Source: Actinomycetes bacterium
GTDB lineage: Bacteria; Actinomycetota; Acidimicrobiia; Acidimicrobiales; Acidimicrobiaceae
Direction: 5' to 3'
Length of the DNA: 50,493 nt
Assembly: GCA_021819725.1 (NCBI GenBank)
Contig: JAKAQR010000018.1
Location: forward strand, 1-50,493
The notes under the pieces were generated by a model, which was not told where the DNA came from, ran no database searches, and saw only the letters and a list, made by a program, of their open reading frames with translations. A program made the translations under genes and the position numbers. Of the stretch, positions 19,119-27,922 are shown piece by piece (position 1 is the stretch's first letter; every line of letters starts with the position of its first letter).

Positions 19119-19124
19119 TAACCT
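19119..19124 (+). promoter_or_regulatory. Putative -10 box for a leaderless malic-enzyme message
   Basis: TAACCT fits the actinobacterial TANNNT -10 consensus and ends six bases before ATG 19131. Transcription would start about at the A of the ATG, and no Shine-Dalgarno sequence lies between. Leaderless messages of this layout are common in Actinobacteria. No good -35 box is seen. Confidence 0.5.
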
Positions 19125-19130
19125 TGCACT

Positions 19131-20537
19131 ATGGCACAACCTAACGTCTCGCACTCGGTCACGATTCGTGTCGAGCTCAACAACAGCCCTGGTTCCCTCG
19201 GACGCTTGACCACCGCAATCGGTGAGGCGGGCGGCAATATCTTGGGTATCGACCTCATCGAGGTTGAATCCGACCGTATCGTACGCGACATCACGGTGCT
19301 TGCGGCTGATCCTGACCATGCCCAACTGATTCGCGGCAAGGCCGAGGAGGTAGCTGGCGTCCATGTTCGTAGCGTCCTCGATAGAACGCTACGGCTACAC
19401 CTCGGTGGCAAGATCGAGGTGCGAGGCAAGTCTCCATTGAAGGATCGTGATGATCTCTCAATGGCCTACACCCCCGGTGTCGCTCGCGTTTCGATGGAGA
19501 TCGCAGAACGCCCCGCCTCGGTGCACACCTATACCATCAAGGCGAACTCCGTCGCTATCGTCAGCGACGGAACAGCCGTCCTCGGACTCGGCAATATCGG
19601 CCCCTATGCTGCAATCCCGGTGATGGAGGGCAAGGCACAGCTGTTCAAGGAGTTCGCCAATATCGATGCCTTTCCGATCTGTTTGAACGTCTCCAAGCCC
19701 GAGGAGGTTATTGCTGCCGTCGAGGCGATGGAGCCGGTCTTTGGGGGCATCAACCTTGAGGACATCGCCGCTCCAGCCTGTTTTGAGATCGAGGAGGCGT
19801 TGAAGTCCAAGCTCGACATCCCGGTGTTCCATGACGATCAGCATGGCACAGCGGTGGTGGTTCTCGCCGCACTACGCAACGCGGCCAAGGTCGTCGATCG
19901 CAAACTTGGGGATATGACCGTGGTGGTTGCGGGGGCCGGTGCCGCTGGTGTCGCCTGTGCAAAGATCCTCGCGAACGCGGGGGTTGGCCGGATCCTCGTC
20001 GCTGATCGGAAGGGGATTATCTTCTCTGGACGTGAGGACTTTGACGGTGCCAAGCTATGGCTTGCCGAAAATACAAATCAGGACCGACGCATGGGTGATC
20101 TCGGCTCAGCGTTGGTCGGCGCCGATGTTTTTCTCGGTGTCTCTGGACCCGGTATCGTCACGGCGAGCGAGATAGCGACGATGAACACCCACCCCATCGT
20201 CTTTGCGCTCGCGAACCCGACACCTGAGGTGATGCCGGAGGAGATCCAAGATATCGCCGCGGTGATCGCCACGGGAAGGTCGGACTTTCCGAATCAGATC
20301 AACAACGTCCTCTGTTTCCCCGGTATCTTTCGTGGGGCCCTTGATGCCCGAGCGATGGCGATCACTGAAGGAATGAAGCTGGCGGCAGCGGATGCGATCT
20401 CCTCTGCGGTGCTCGATGACGAGCTCTCGCCGAACTACATTATCCCATCGGTCTTTAACAAGGGCGTTGCCCTTGCGGTGGCTGAGGCGGTCGCTCGAGA
20501 GGCGCAACGTGAGGGGATCGTTCGACATACGATCTGA
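19131..20537 (+). CDS. NAD(P)-dependent malic enzyme with N-terminal ACT domain
   Basis: Malic enzyme converts malate to pyruvate and CO2 with reduction of NAD(P). The 468-residue product starts with an ACT domain (about residues 8-80, VTIRVELNNSPGSLGRLTTAI), a regulatory ligand-binding fold, then the short bacterial malic-enzyme body. The catalytic Tyr113 is in MAYTPGVA, Lys168 in EGKAQLFKEF, and metal ligands in NLEDIAAP and FHDDQHGTA. The dinucleotide fold begins VVVAGAGAAG (about 265-274). The ACT domain suggests allosteric control by an amino acid or similar ligand; which one cannot be read. The start is ATG 19131 without a ribosome binding site, see the putative leaderless promoter. The PilZ gene starts 18 bases after its stop. 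Confidence 0.93.
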   Translation: MAQPNVSHSVTIRVELNNSPGSLGRLTTAIGEAGGNILGIDLIEVESDRIVRDITVLAADPDHAQLIRGKAEEVAGVHVRSVLDRTLRLHLGGKIEVRGKSPLKDRDDLSMAYTPGVARVSMEIAERPASVHTYTIKANSVAIVSDGTAVLGLGNIGPYAAIPVMEGKAQLFKEFANIDAFPICLNVSKPEEVIAAVEAMEPVFGGINLEDIAAPACFEIEEALKSKLDIPVFHDDQHGTAVVVLAALRNAAKVVDRKLGDMTVVVAGAGAAGVACAKILANAGVGRILVADRKGIIFSGREDFDGAKLWLAENTNQDRRMGDLGSALVGADVFLGVSGPGIVTASEIATMNTHPIVFALANPTPEVMPEEIQDIAAVIATGRSDFPNQINNVLCFPGIFRGALDARAMAITEGMKLAAADAISSAVLDDELSPNYIIPSVFNKGVALAVAEAVAREAQREGIVRHTI

Positions 20538-20555
20538 GATTGATCGGATCAGCTC

Positions 20556-21848
20556 GTGAATGATGAGCCTCGTACGCCCGGCCAGCTTTGCTATCCGGGA
20601 AAGAGGATCGAGCTACATTTTGACGGGCAAATCGTTGTGACGGCGGTAATCCGGGTCGATGGGCAGCGCCTCGGCGTTGGTGAACGCGTCCTCTCAGTTG
20701 GCCCTTGTCAGGTGATGGTGGTCTTCTTCGGCGAACGGTTCTTGGCCACAGGTGTAGTGATACCGGCGATCGTTGGTTCGGAGGTGGTGATCGAATCGGG
20801 CTTTGTGCCGATGAATGCCCGGTCTGCGCCGCGGGTGAACGTCGTGCTCGCTGGAACCTATTACACCCGACCGCCGAGCGTTGGGATACCGATGCAAGTG
20901 CTCGATCTCTCCGTTACCGGTGTCGCGATCGAACCGATCCCCAAGCAGCACCCATTGCTCAGCCAGCGCCAGATGATCTCCTTTCATCTCGGTGATCGCG
21001 AGATCAAGACGGTCATCGAGTTTGTGGCAGTCGAGGTGAGTCTCTGGCGAGCGAGATTTCTCAAACTTGCACTCTCCGATGAGGATGCGATTGCCATGTT
21101 CGTGATGAGTCGCCAGGTGGACCGACGTAAGTCGCTGTCGGACTTAGAGATCCGCACCTCCTCCTCACTCGATCTCGAAACGAGGTTGGAGTTTCCTCTG
21201 ATCGAGTCCATTAGCTGGTCTCATGAGGCGTGTACGTTGCGAACGGGATCAAGCTCAGCGACGGTGATGGTGCCACCGTCTCCACAGACCGACCGAGACC
21301 GTATTGTCTCGCTGGTTGGCACTGCGCGTGTCGGAGACCCCAGAGACTTCGCCCATCTCTTGGGACTTGTAACCATGGATATTAGGGTGATTGATAGTGT
21401 AATGGTCGCCTATCTTGTGCTCAGCGCACGATACAAAGGCATCAGTGTTGTGGAGTTGTTGCTGTCCTATGCACAAGGTCGTGAGGACCTTTCTGTCACG
21501 ACAGCTTCGACGCAATTTGCTTCACTGACGACCAATTCCGCCGTTGCTGATCCATCGTCTCCTGCTGCGCCCACGCCCGAACTAGTGGGATATTCGTGCG
21601 GCATCGCTGTCTATCGGGGCGTCCACAATGAGGAATTCGTGCCGGCAACGAGCCCGCCAGAGGCTCTGCGCACAGCGCTTTGGATGGATCCCATTGCATT
21701 AGTACTCCTCGTCCAGCAGCTTGTCTCCGTTGATGTACGCCCAGCCTGGCCGACATTGACGGCTGGAGGTGACGGCAAGGAGGTCCTTGAGGCTTTTGTG
21801 AGTCTCGCGGCTTCCGGATCGGCCCAGCCACGCAACAGACAACACTAG
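20556..21848 (+). CDS. PilZ-domain protein (predicted c-di-GMP receptor)
   Basis: The 430-residue product contains the two PilZ signature motifs: RSAPR (RxxxR, residues 89-93) and DLSVTG (DxSxxG, residues 117-122). This domain binds cyclic di-GMP. Residues 1-85 resemble the YcgR-type N-terminal beta domain that precedes PilZ in some receptors. The C-terminal half (about residues 200-430) is not recognised; it is soluble, with SVVELLLSYAQGRE and a Ser/Ala/Pro stretch near 335. The start is GTG 20556, with only GGATC upstream. The gene probably shares a transcript with malic enzyme, an unusual partner. Output could be control of surface polysaccharide or motility, as for other PilZ proteins, but this is inference. 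Confidence 0.8.
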   Translation: MNDEPRTPGQLCYPGKRIELHFDGQIVVTAVIRVDGQRLGVGERVLSVGPCQVMVVFFGERFLATGVVIPAIVGSEVVIESGFVPMNARSAPRVNVVLAGTYYTRPPSVGIPMQVLDLSVTGVAIEPIPKQHPLLSQRQMISFHLGDREIKTVIEFVAVEVSLWRARFLKLALSDEDAIAMFVMSRQVDRRKSLSDLEIRTSSSLDLETRLEFPLIESISWSHEACTLRTGSSSATVMVPPSPQTDRDRIVSLVGTARVGDPRDFAHLLGLVTMDIRVIDSVMVAYLVLSARYKGISVVELLLSYAQGREDLSVTTASTQFASLTTNSAVADPSSPAAPTPELVGYSCGIAVYRGVHNEEFVPATSPPEALRTALWMDPIALVLLVQQLVSVDVRPAWPTLTAGGDGKEVLEAFVSLAASGSAQPRNRQH

Positions 21849-21860
21849 CCACGCAACTGG

Positions 21861-21932
21861 CAACCCTGACAACCCTGACAACCCTGACAACCCTGACAAC
21901 CCTGGCAACCCTGACAACCCTGGCAACCCTGG
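21861..21932 (+). repeat. Eight 9-bp tandem repeats
   Basis: The unit CAACCCTG(A/G) is repeated eight times in an unbroken head-to-tail run, with the last base alternating between A and G, 12 bases after the PilZ gene stop. A 9-base unit keeps reading frame, but on the plus strand one register meets TGA. On the minus strand it reads as a Leu/Gly/Ser or Val/Arg repeat without other gene signs. It may vary in copy number between strains. Confidence 0.9.
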
Positions 21933-22164
21933 CAACTCGGTGTCTGTTTAGACCATATTGGGCGGAGCCTTCCATTGGCCCGTACTGAACTCGATCAGCA
22001 ATACCGCTCTGTGCATTGTGGTCCCCTGTGCGCTTCGATGCAAGGAGATTAGGCGATGGCAGGAGGAGTTCCTGTGCCCGTCGGACTCGGGATAGGCTGA
22101 GTCTCCTAGTCGGGGTCGTTCTTGACTTGAGGAGGTTGTCATCGATCGAACAGTACTCCATCCT

Positions 22165-24525
22165 TTGAGACCCCATCAGGTGGTGACCGTTGCGACGGGT
22201 GCCACGCTACCGGGTGCCATGGCGCTAGCGAAGTCACTCGCCGAGAGCAATCCAGAGGTGGAGATGACCATCGTCAGGGTTGACCTCCTCCATCAGGAGG
22301 AGCCCTTGGCCGACGATGGATCCCACCAGCTTCTCCATGTCGTAGGGCTCGATACGTTACCGATCGACGACGTCTTGCTCTTCGAGCTGACGACGGTCTT
22401 GAGCATCGAGGAACTCGGAGTCGTGCTCCGGCCATGGGCCTTAGCACTGGTGCTCGCTGGTGGGGCCAGGACTGCGTTGTATCTATCCCCTGACTCCTAT
22501 GTGGGTGGTCGCCTGGATGATCTCTTTGCCCTGGCGGACAGACACGGCATGGTGGTGACGCCGCGCTTTCATTCTTTGCCCCAGCGTGACGGTCTCTTGC
22601 CAACCGAGGAGCAGATCCTTGTAGATGGCTTCCTTGAGGAGGGGTTTCTTGCCATCAGTCGCCGGCGAGCGGCGATGCTCGGGTCATGGCAGACACGAAG
22701 CTTGGCTGATTTCCTCAGTGGAGCCCCAGAATGGCCCCTTGGGGGGCGTCGATGGCTTGATGTCCTTGTCCACACCTCGGATGCCCACGTACTCTCTGAC
22801 GTTGGCTATGCGCTAGCCCATTGGAACCTCCATGAGCGTCGAATCACTCGCAGTGGGGAACGTTACCTCGTCAATGGTCTCCCGCTACGCACGCTGCGTT
22901 TCCGGGGCTATTGTGCTACAACCCCTTGGCTGCTCAGTGAGGAGACAACGGCCAATCCGAGAGTACTCCTCAGCGAGTCGCCAGAACTTTGCGAGCTGTG
23001 CGGGCGATACCAGGAGGCGCTTTCGGGGGTTATCGAGGCAGTTGCCGTACCGATCTACCTCTTTGATCGACTCTCCGACGGAACGGTGTTGACGCCACGG
23101 CTTCGCCACCTTTTCCACCGTGAGCTGACCAGAGCTAAGGTATCCGGTGAGGAACCGCCATCACCTCCGGGGATGGGCAACGATGCAGCCTTTCTTGCCT
23201 GGTGGCGAGAACCCGCCTTTGCCGAGACACGGGTCAATCGTTTTCTCTATGCGCTCTGGAGGGTCCGTCCTGATCTCCAAGCGGTATTTGCAAACCCAGT
23301 GGGAGCTGATGAGGGTAACTTTCTCCAGTGGGCATGGACCACCCCTCATGATGCAGATCTCGGTAAAGCGGCGAATTTTTTGCCATCCAAATCCACTCCG
23401 GCGCCAGAGGTTGATCCGGTGGTTCAACGGAGCCCTGGTGTAAACCTTGTCGGCTACTTCTCCTCTGGGCTTGGAGTTGGCGAAGTCGCACGTCTCCTCG
23501 TGGACGGCGTGCGTCTCGCCGGTCTTCCCTATGCGATCCACACGAGCGAGAAGACCGTTGGCCGGTTGCGAACGGAGTTTGTCGATCACGCCTCTGTTGA
23601 TCGTTATTCCGTTACCATCGCCACGATCACCGCTGAGCAGCTGCCGGTGGTGGCACGTGAGGTCGGGCGTAGTCTTTTGCGTGATTGCTATCTGGTTGGT
23701 CTCTGGGCATGGGAGGTAGCAGACTTTCCTGCGTACGCTGAGTCACTGGAGCTCGTCGACGAGATCTGGGCGTTGTCGGAGTTCTCCCGTGAAGCCATCG
23801 CCGCTAAGACCGTCAAGCCGGTCAGCGTGATGCCGGTTCCCATTCGTGACCCTGGCCCACATCAACCACTCGACCGACGGATGCTTTCCCTCCCAGAGGG
23901 GACTTATTTCCTGTTTGTCTTTGACTACCTAAGTGTTTTCGAGCGCAAAAACCCGCTTGGACTTGTTCATGCCTTTTCGCGAGCCTTCGAGGAAGGGGAA
24001 GGACCAACACTCGTGATCAAGAGCATCAATGGGGGCCATTGTCGCGCTGATCGTGAACACCTACGCGCGCTCTGTGGCGAGCGAAGCGATGTCTATCTGA
24101 TCGAGGAGTATCTCCCCACGGAGGTGATGAGTAGCCTGATGGGCGAGACGACCGCCTATGTGTCGTTGCATCGGGCCGAGGGATTTGGTCTCACACTGGC
24201 CGAGGCGATGGCCCGTGGGCGACCCGTGATCGGGACCGGGTATTCGGGGAATCTTGAGTTTATGAACCCTGCCAACAGCCTCCTTGTCGACTACGAGCTC
24301 GTGCCAATCGGTCCAGGTATCCCTGCCTATCCTGGCTCCTCGGTCTGGGCAGACCCCGATCTCGACGCTGCGGCCACCGCGATGCGCTGGGTGGTTGAAC
24401 ACCCCGATGAGGCGCAACGGCTCGGTCTTGCCGGGCGTGCCAGTGTGCTTGGCGACCTGACCTTTGATCGGCTCGCCTCCTTTCTTTGGGAACGATTGGG
24501 AACGAAGATGCAAGACGCACCCTGA
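22165..24525 (+). CDS. Large glycosyltransferase with C-terminal GT4 domain
   Basis: The product has about 786 residues. The C-terminal half is a GT-B fold GT4 domain: GVNLVGYFSSGLGVGEVARL, then EIWALSEFSREAI, FVFDYLSVFERKNPLGL and the donor-site motif HRAEGFGLTLAEAMARGRPVIGTGYSGNLEF. The N-terminal part (about residues 8-200, VVTVATGATLPGAMALAKSLAE, TALYLSPDSYV) resembles a GT-A type module with a DxD-like SPDSYV, so the protein may carry two transferase activities. The start is uncertain: TTG 22165 and GTG 22180 have no ribosome binding site, whereas a strong GGAGG (22131-22135) lies 5 bases before an in-frame ATC at 22141. It probably acts in surface glycan assembly. Confidence 0.85.
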   Translation: MRPHQVVTVATGATLPGAMALAKSLAESNPEVEMTIVRVDLLHQEEPLADDGSHQLLHVVGLDTLPIDDVLLFELTTVLSIEELGVVLRPWALALVLAGGARTALYLSPDSYVGGRLDDLFALADRHGMVVTPRFHSLPQRDGLLPTEEQILVDGFLEEGFLAISRRRAAMLGSWQTRSLADFLSGAPEWPLGGRRWLDVLVHTSDAHVLSDVGYALAHWNLHERRITRSGERYLVNGLPLRTLRFRGYCATTPWLLSEETTANPRVLLSESPELCELCGRYQEALSGVIEAVAVPIYLFDRLSDGTVLTPRLRHLFHRELTRAKVSGEEPPSPPGMGNDAAFLAWWREPAFAETRVNRFLYALWRVRPDLQAVFANPVGADEGNFLQWAWTTPHDADLGKAANFLPSKSTPAPEVDPVVQRSPGVNLVGYFSSGLGVGEVARLLVDGVRLAGLPYAIHTSEKTVGRLRTEFVDHASVDRYSVTIATITAEQLPVVAREVGRSLLRDCYLVGLWAWEVADFPAYAESLELVDEIWALSEFSREAIAAKTVKPVSVMPVPIRDPGPHQPLDRRMLSLPEGTYFLFVFDYLSVFERKNPLGLVHAFSRAFEEGEGPTLVIKSINGGHCRADREHLRALCGERSDVYLIEEYLPTEVMSSLMGETTAYVSLHRAEGFGLTLAEAMARGRPVIGTGYSGNLEFMNPANSLLVDYELVPIGPGIPAYPGSSVWADPDLDAAATAMRWVVEHPDEAQRLGLAGRASVLGDLTFDRLASFLWERLGTKMQDAP

Positions 24526-24861
24526 TCTACACAATGGTGAACCTCAGTCACTGGTGATCTCTTGTCACATAGTGATTCTTTGGTACAGATTGTTCGCAAA
24601 GACGTGGCGGATCTCACGCGCGCTCGATTGAAGGTTGGGTCTTGTTGCGCGTGAAGGCCTTATCACACCAAGTGATCTGGAGCTACCTACGGCTGTGCAT
24701 CGCCCGCACTACTGCGTTCTCTGGCGGCTTTGCCAGGACGCACAACCCGGGTTATTCAAACCTTGTCTTCTGTTTATCGTTGCGAGCATGATGCCACTGC
24801 GCGTTCAGAACCAATATCTGCATGCCGATACATCCATGTTGGCAGAACAGAAGGTATCAGT
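24526..24861. other. Intergenic region before the eqolisin gene
   Basis: This 336-base stretch holds no credible gene. It must contain the promoter of the exported protease gene downstream. GAAGG at 24850-24854 is the likely ribosome binding site of that gene. No convincing -35/-10 pair or hairpin was identified. Confidence 0.5.
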
Positions 24862-27800
24862 ATGCGAATCAGGAAGTCACTACTAGCGCTGGCATCAAGT
24901 GGTGCGTTGCTCGCTGCATCAGTTGTCTTGGCGACACCAACTGCTTATGCAAGTACTTCTCAGCAAGGATCCGGCTTTATTGCGATCTCCCAGACTGGCA
25001 CGGTGACCGGCGAAAATGGGGCGCAGGCCTATGGTTCGGTGAGTGGATCTCACACGATTGTTGGCGCAGCTCCAACACCTGATGGAGGCGGCTATTGGAT
25101 CGTCACCAAGTCCGGTCACGTCTATGCCTATGGTGACGCAAAGTATTATGGCGATACCTATACCGATGGGTTAACAGGTCTGTCTGGTTCCAAGCCCCTG
25201 AACGCCCCAATCGTCGGAATCGCAGCCGACCCGTCTGGCGGTGGCTACTGGCTCGTGGCATCAGATGGAGGGGTGTTCAACTTTGGCAACGCTCCATTCC
25301 TCGGCTCCACCTACACCTATGGAGTCACCGGACTCTTGGGTGCAAAACCGCTCAATGCGCCGATCACTGCTATTGTCTCAACCTCCTCGGGGGAGGGCTA
25401 TTGGTTGATCGCCAAAGATGGAGGTGTCTTTGACTTTGGCAACGCTCCATTCCTCGGCTCAACCTATACCTATGGCCTCACGGGTCTGTCTGGTTCCAAG
25501 CCCCTGAACGCCCCAATCATCGGTGCGATTGCCACTCCATCGGGCAACGGCTACTACATGGTGGGAGCTGACGGAGGGGTCTTTGACTTCGGCGATGCTA
25601 AGTTCTCTGGTTCGACCTATGGCCTTGGTTATACGGGCCTATCGGGTGCTCATCCGCTACCGGCCAAAGCATCGAGTTTGATGCAGAACCCCAATGGATC
25701 GGGTTATTACGTCATTCTTGGCAACGGGCAAGTCTTGGCGATTGGTGGCGCACCAGCACTTCCAAACGTTCCTATGGATCACGGGAAGTTGGCCATTGTT
25801 ATTCCACCCAAGGCACCCCAGCGATTTGTTATTCAAGCACAACAACCACAGCCTCAACCCAATCCACAGCCTCAACCACAGCCTCAACCCAATCCACAGC
25901 CTCAGCCACAGCCTTCGCCAACCCCTGTATCGATCAGCACGACATCGATCAGTCTCATCGCAGGAGCGCCGGTGCAGCTCCAAGCAAGTGGTGGTAACGG
26001 CAGCTACATGTGGAGTGCGAGTTCACTACCGAGCTGGCTCACCCTCTCATCGTCCGGTCAGTTAACCCTCGACCCCTCGACCCTGAGCGCCTTTACCGGG
26101 ACCATCCCTACAGCTCTCAGCCTCACCGTCTCCGGCGACGGGACATCGGCGAGCGCCACGGTTGGGATCACGTACCCTCAAGCAACCCTTGAGACATCCA
26201 CGTTCACCACGAGCACACCGGCGACCACCAGCACCACCCCGGAGTACTCCGTCAATGAACAGTTGGAAGTTGCTCAAAATCCTAGCGGGGCAGGGTATTC
26301 CTACACGTTGACAGGTAGTTGGCCGAGCGGTCTCTACCTCTCGTCATCTGGAACGATCACCGGTACGATATCTTCGAGTGTGTCTGGCCTTGGGGTTGGA
26401 ATCCGTTACGACGGGACGACCATTGGCTACGGTACAGTCGCTATCAACGTCGTAGAGCTCGCTCCGACGATCACGAACCCAACGTCTGTATCGATGTATC
26501 CACTCAATGCAGTGCAACTCCAGGCAACCGGCGGCGATGGCATCTACAGTTGGTCAGATGCCAGCACGGGATCGGACCCGGTGATGGCGAGCGGGAGCAC
26601 GCTCGTGCTCAACACAGCAAACGTAAGTGCGAGCAGTATGGGCCAAACCTATGCGCAGCCGATTACGGTCACCTCGGGAGGAAAGTCCACCAGCGAAGAT
26701 ATTGGCGTTACACTCTTGGCCCCGACTCTCTCATCGAGTTCGTTTAGTTCTGGCTCATCGCCTGACATTCAGTTGGCCGTGCCAACATCAGAGGGCAACG
26801 GATATACGTTCGCAGAGTCCAACGCTGGCACAATATGGCCGTCCTCATTGACTTTTAGCGCATCTGGCGCGATCGCTGGCACGCTATCGAGCGATCTGAA
26901 CAACCTCGACGTGTCGATCGAGTCCTCAACAGGAGTCGTTTTTGCTACGGTCCCAATCTCGATAACCAACACGAGCTCTTCTACTGTTCCCATCTCCATA
27001 ACAGAGGCTTACAACTGGGCCGGAATGATCGATAATGCCTCGTCCGCATCGGATGCGATCACCTCAGTCAGCGGTACGTTCGTCGTCCCGACCCTGAGCA
27101 CGACCCAAAACACGATCTGCACCAATACCGAGCCGGGTGGGCTTTGTACCCTCGCCGAGTGGGTTGGTATTGACGGCGAGAGCAGCCAGCAACTTATCCA
27201 AGCGGGGGTTGATGTTTCCCCGAACTTCCAGGTGCAACCGTGGGTCGAGACGATCACTCCGTCTGATGCAGCGCCAGCTACCTACGTCTCGCTTGAGACA
27301 TCAAGCGGAACCCCCATCACTGTCGAGCCTGGCGATACCATGTCGGTCGCTATCGTGAAGAACGCTTCGCAGAACTGGACCATGACCCTGACCGACGTAA
27401 CACAGAACGCGAGCTACTCGATTACCGAGACGTTCGAGGCATCCATCTACGGCTCGATCTTCGGCGGTTCTCCCGGAACCGAATCCGCCGAGTGGATCAT
27501 GGAAAGTCCGATGTTTTCTAATATTTCAGCCGACAATATCTGCGCGCTCAATCCGTACCCTGGCTACACGTCAGCGCCTTGTAACGCACTTTCGATCCTC
27601 CCGCAGGTTTCGGCTGGAGGTCAGTTCACAAGCGCGTCTGTCAACTCGACCGGGATGGAGTCAGAGTACGCCTCTTACCAGGACTCATACGCATCCAACA
27701 ACTACGACTTGCTGGCGAACGGCGATGGGCTTTTCACACCGACGGGATATCCAAGCGATGGTCTGCCTGGTGCCTTTGGGTTCACTCAATCGGATACTAC

Positions 27801-27873
27801 AACGGCTGGCACGTCCGCTGCTCCGAGTGATGCGACTTCAGCTGGATCCCCACCTGAAACGTTCAACGGATAA
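24862..27873 (+). CDS. Exported multidomain protein with C-terminal G1 (eqolisin) glutamic peptidase domain
   Basis: The start is ATG 24862 (MRIRKSLLALASSG), giving 1003 residues and a signal peptide cleaved after AYA at residue 30. Residues about 75-305 hold five 51-residue repeats with GGYW(I/L)V, DGGVF(D/N)FG and GLTGLSGSKPLNAP, known from Acidimicrobiia surface proteins. A Pro/Gln linker (about 329-357) leads to Ig-like segments (PVQLQASGGNGSYMW, SSSGTITGTISS). From about 715 a peptidase G1 domain appears: YNWAGMI, VSGTFVVPTL, AEWVGIDG, LIQAGVD with Gln780, and SAEWIMES with Glu877. In fungal eqolisins such as scytalidoglutamic peptidase the catalytic pair is this Gln and this Glu. Such enzymes act near pH 2, fitting an acidophile. 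No propeptide is obvious unless the repeats act as one. Confidence 0.85.
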   Translation: MRIRKSLLALASSGALLAASVVLATPTAYASTSQQGSGFIAISQTGTVTGENGAQAYGSVSGSHTIVGAAPTPDGGGYWIVTKSGHVYAYGDAKYYGDTYTDGLTGLSGSKPLNAPIVGIAADPSGGGYWLVASDGGVFNFGNAPFLGSTYTYGVTGLLGAKPLNAPITAIVSTSSGEGYWLIAKDGGVFDFGNAPFLGSTYTYGLTGLSGSKPLNAPIIGAIATPSGNGYYMVGADGGVFDFGDAKFSGSTYGLGYTGLSGAHPLPAKASSLMQNPNGSGYYVILGNGQVLAIGGAPALPNVPMDHGKLAIVIPPKAPQRFVIQAQQPQPQPNPQPQPQPQPNPQPQPQPSPTPVSISTTSISLIAGAPVQLQASGGNGSYMWSASSLPSWLTLSSSGQLTLDPSTLSAFTGTIPTALSLTVSGDGTSASATVGITYPQATLETSTFTTSTPATTSTTPEYSVNEQLEVAQNPSGAGYSYTLTGSWPSGLYLSSSGTITGTISSSVSGLGVGIRYDGTTIGYGTVAINVVELAPTITNPTSVSMYPLNAVQLQATGGDGIYSWSDASTGSDPVMASGSTLVLNTANVSASSMGQTYAQPITVTSGGKSTSEDIGVTLLAPTLSSSSFSSGSSPDIQLAVPTSEGNGYTFAESNAGTIWPSSLTFSASGAIAGTLSSDLNNLDVSIESSTGVVFATVPISITNTSSSTVPISITEAYNWAGMIDNASSASDAITSVSGTFVVPTLSTTQNTICTNTEPGGLCTLAEWVGIDGESSQQLIQAGVDVSPNFQVQPWVETITPSDAAPATYVSLETSSGTPITVEPGDTMSVAIVKNASQNWTMTLTDVTQNASYSITETFEASIYGSIFGGSPGTESAEWIMESPMFSNISADNICALNPYPGYTSAPCNALSILPQVSAGGQFTSASVNSTGMESEYASYQDSYASNNYDLLANGDGLFTPTGYPSDGLPGAFGFTQSDTTTAGTSAAPSDATSAGSPPETFNG
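25084..25780 (+). repeat. 51-codon coding repeats in the eqolisin gene
   Basis: Five repeats of about 153 bases encode the GGYW/DGGVF modules. A 36-base stretch encoding GLSGSKPLNAPI is identical at 25177-25212 and 25483-25518, 306 bases (two repeats) apart. A second stretch, TTTGGCAACGCTCCATTCCT, recurs at 25282 and 25435, 153 bases apart. Identity at synonymous sites points to recent duplication or gene conversion. Confidence 0.85.
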
Positions 27874-27922
27874 GCAACATGATTGGCCCAGTTGGTGGTC
27901 ACGGGGGCACACTGGCCCTTGA

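Noticed and set aside
21861..21932. CRISPR-like repeat
   Set aside because: Units are 9 bases head to tail without spacers, so this is a simple tandem repeat. No cas genes are present.
21496..22176. 226-residue minus-strand frame with a Val/Arg repeat
   Set aside because: It is antisense to the PilZ gene and to the 9-bp tandem repeat; the repeat keeps all frames open and creates the apparent protein.
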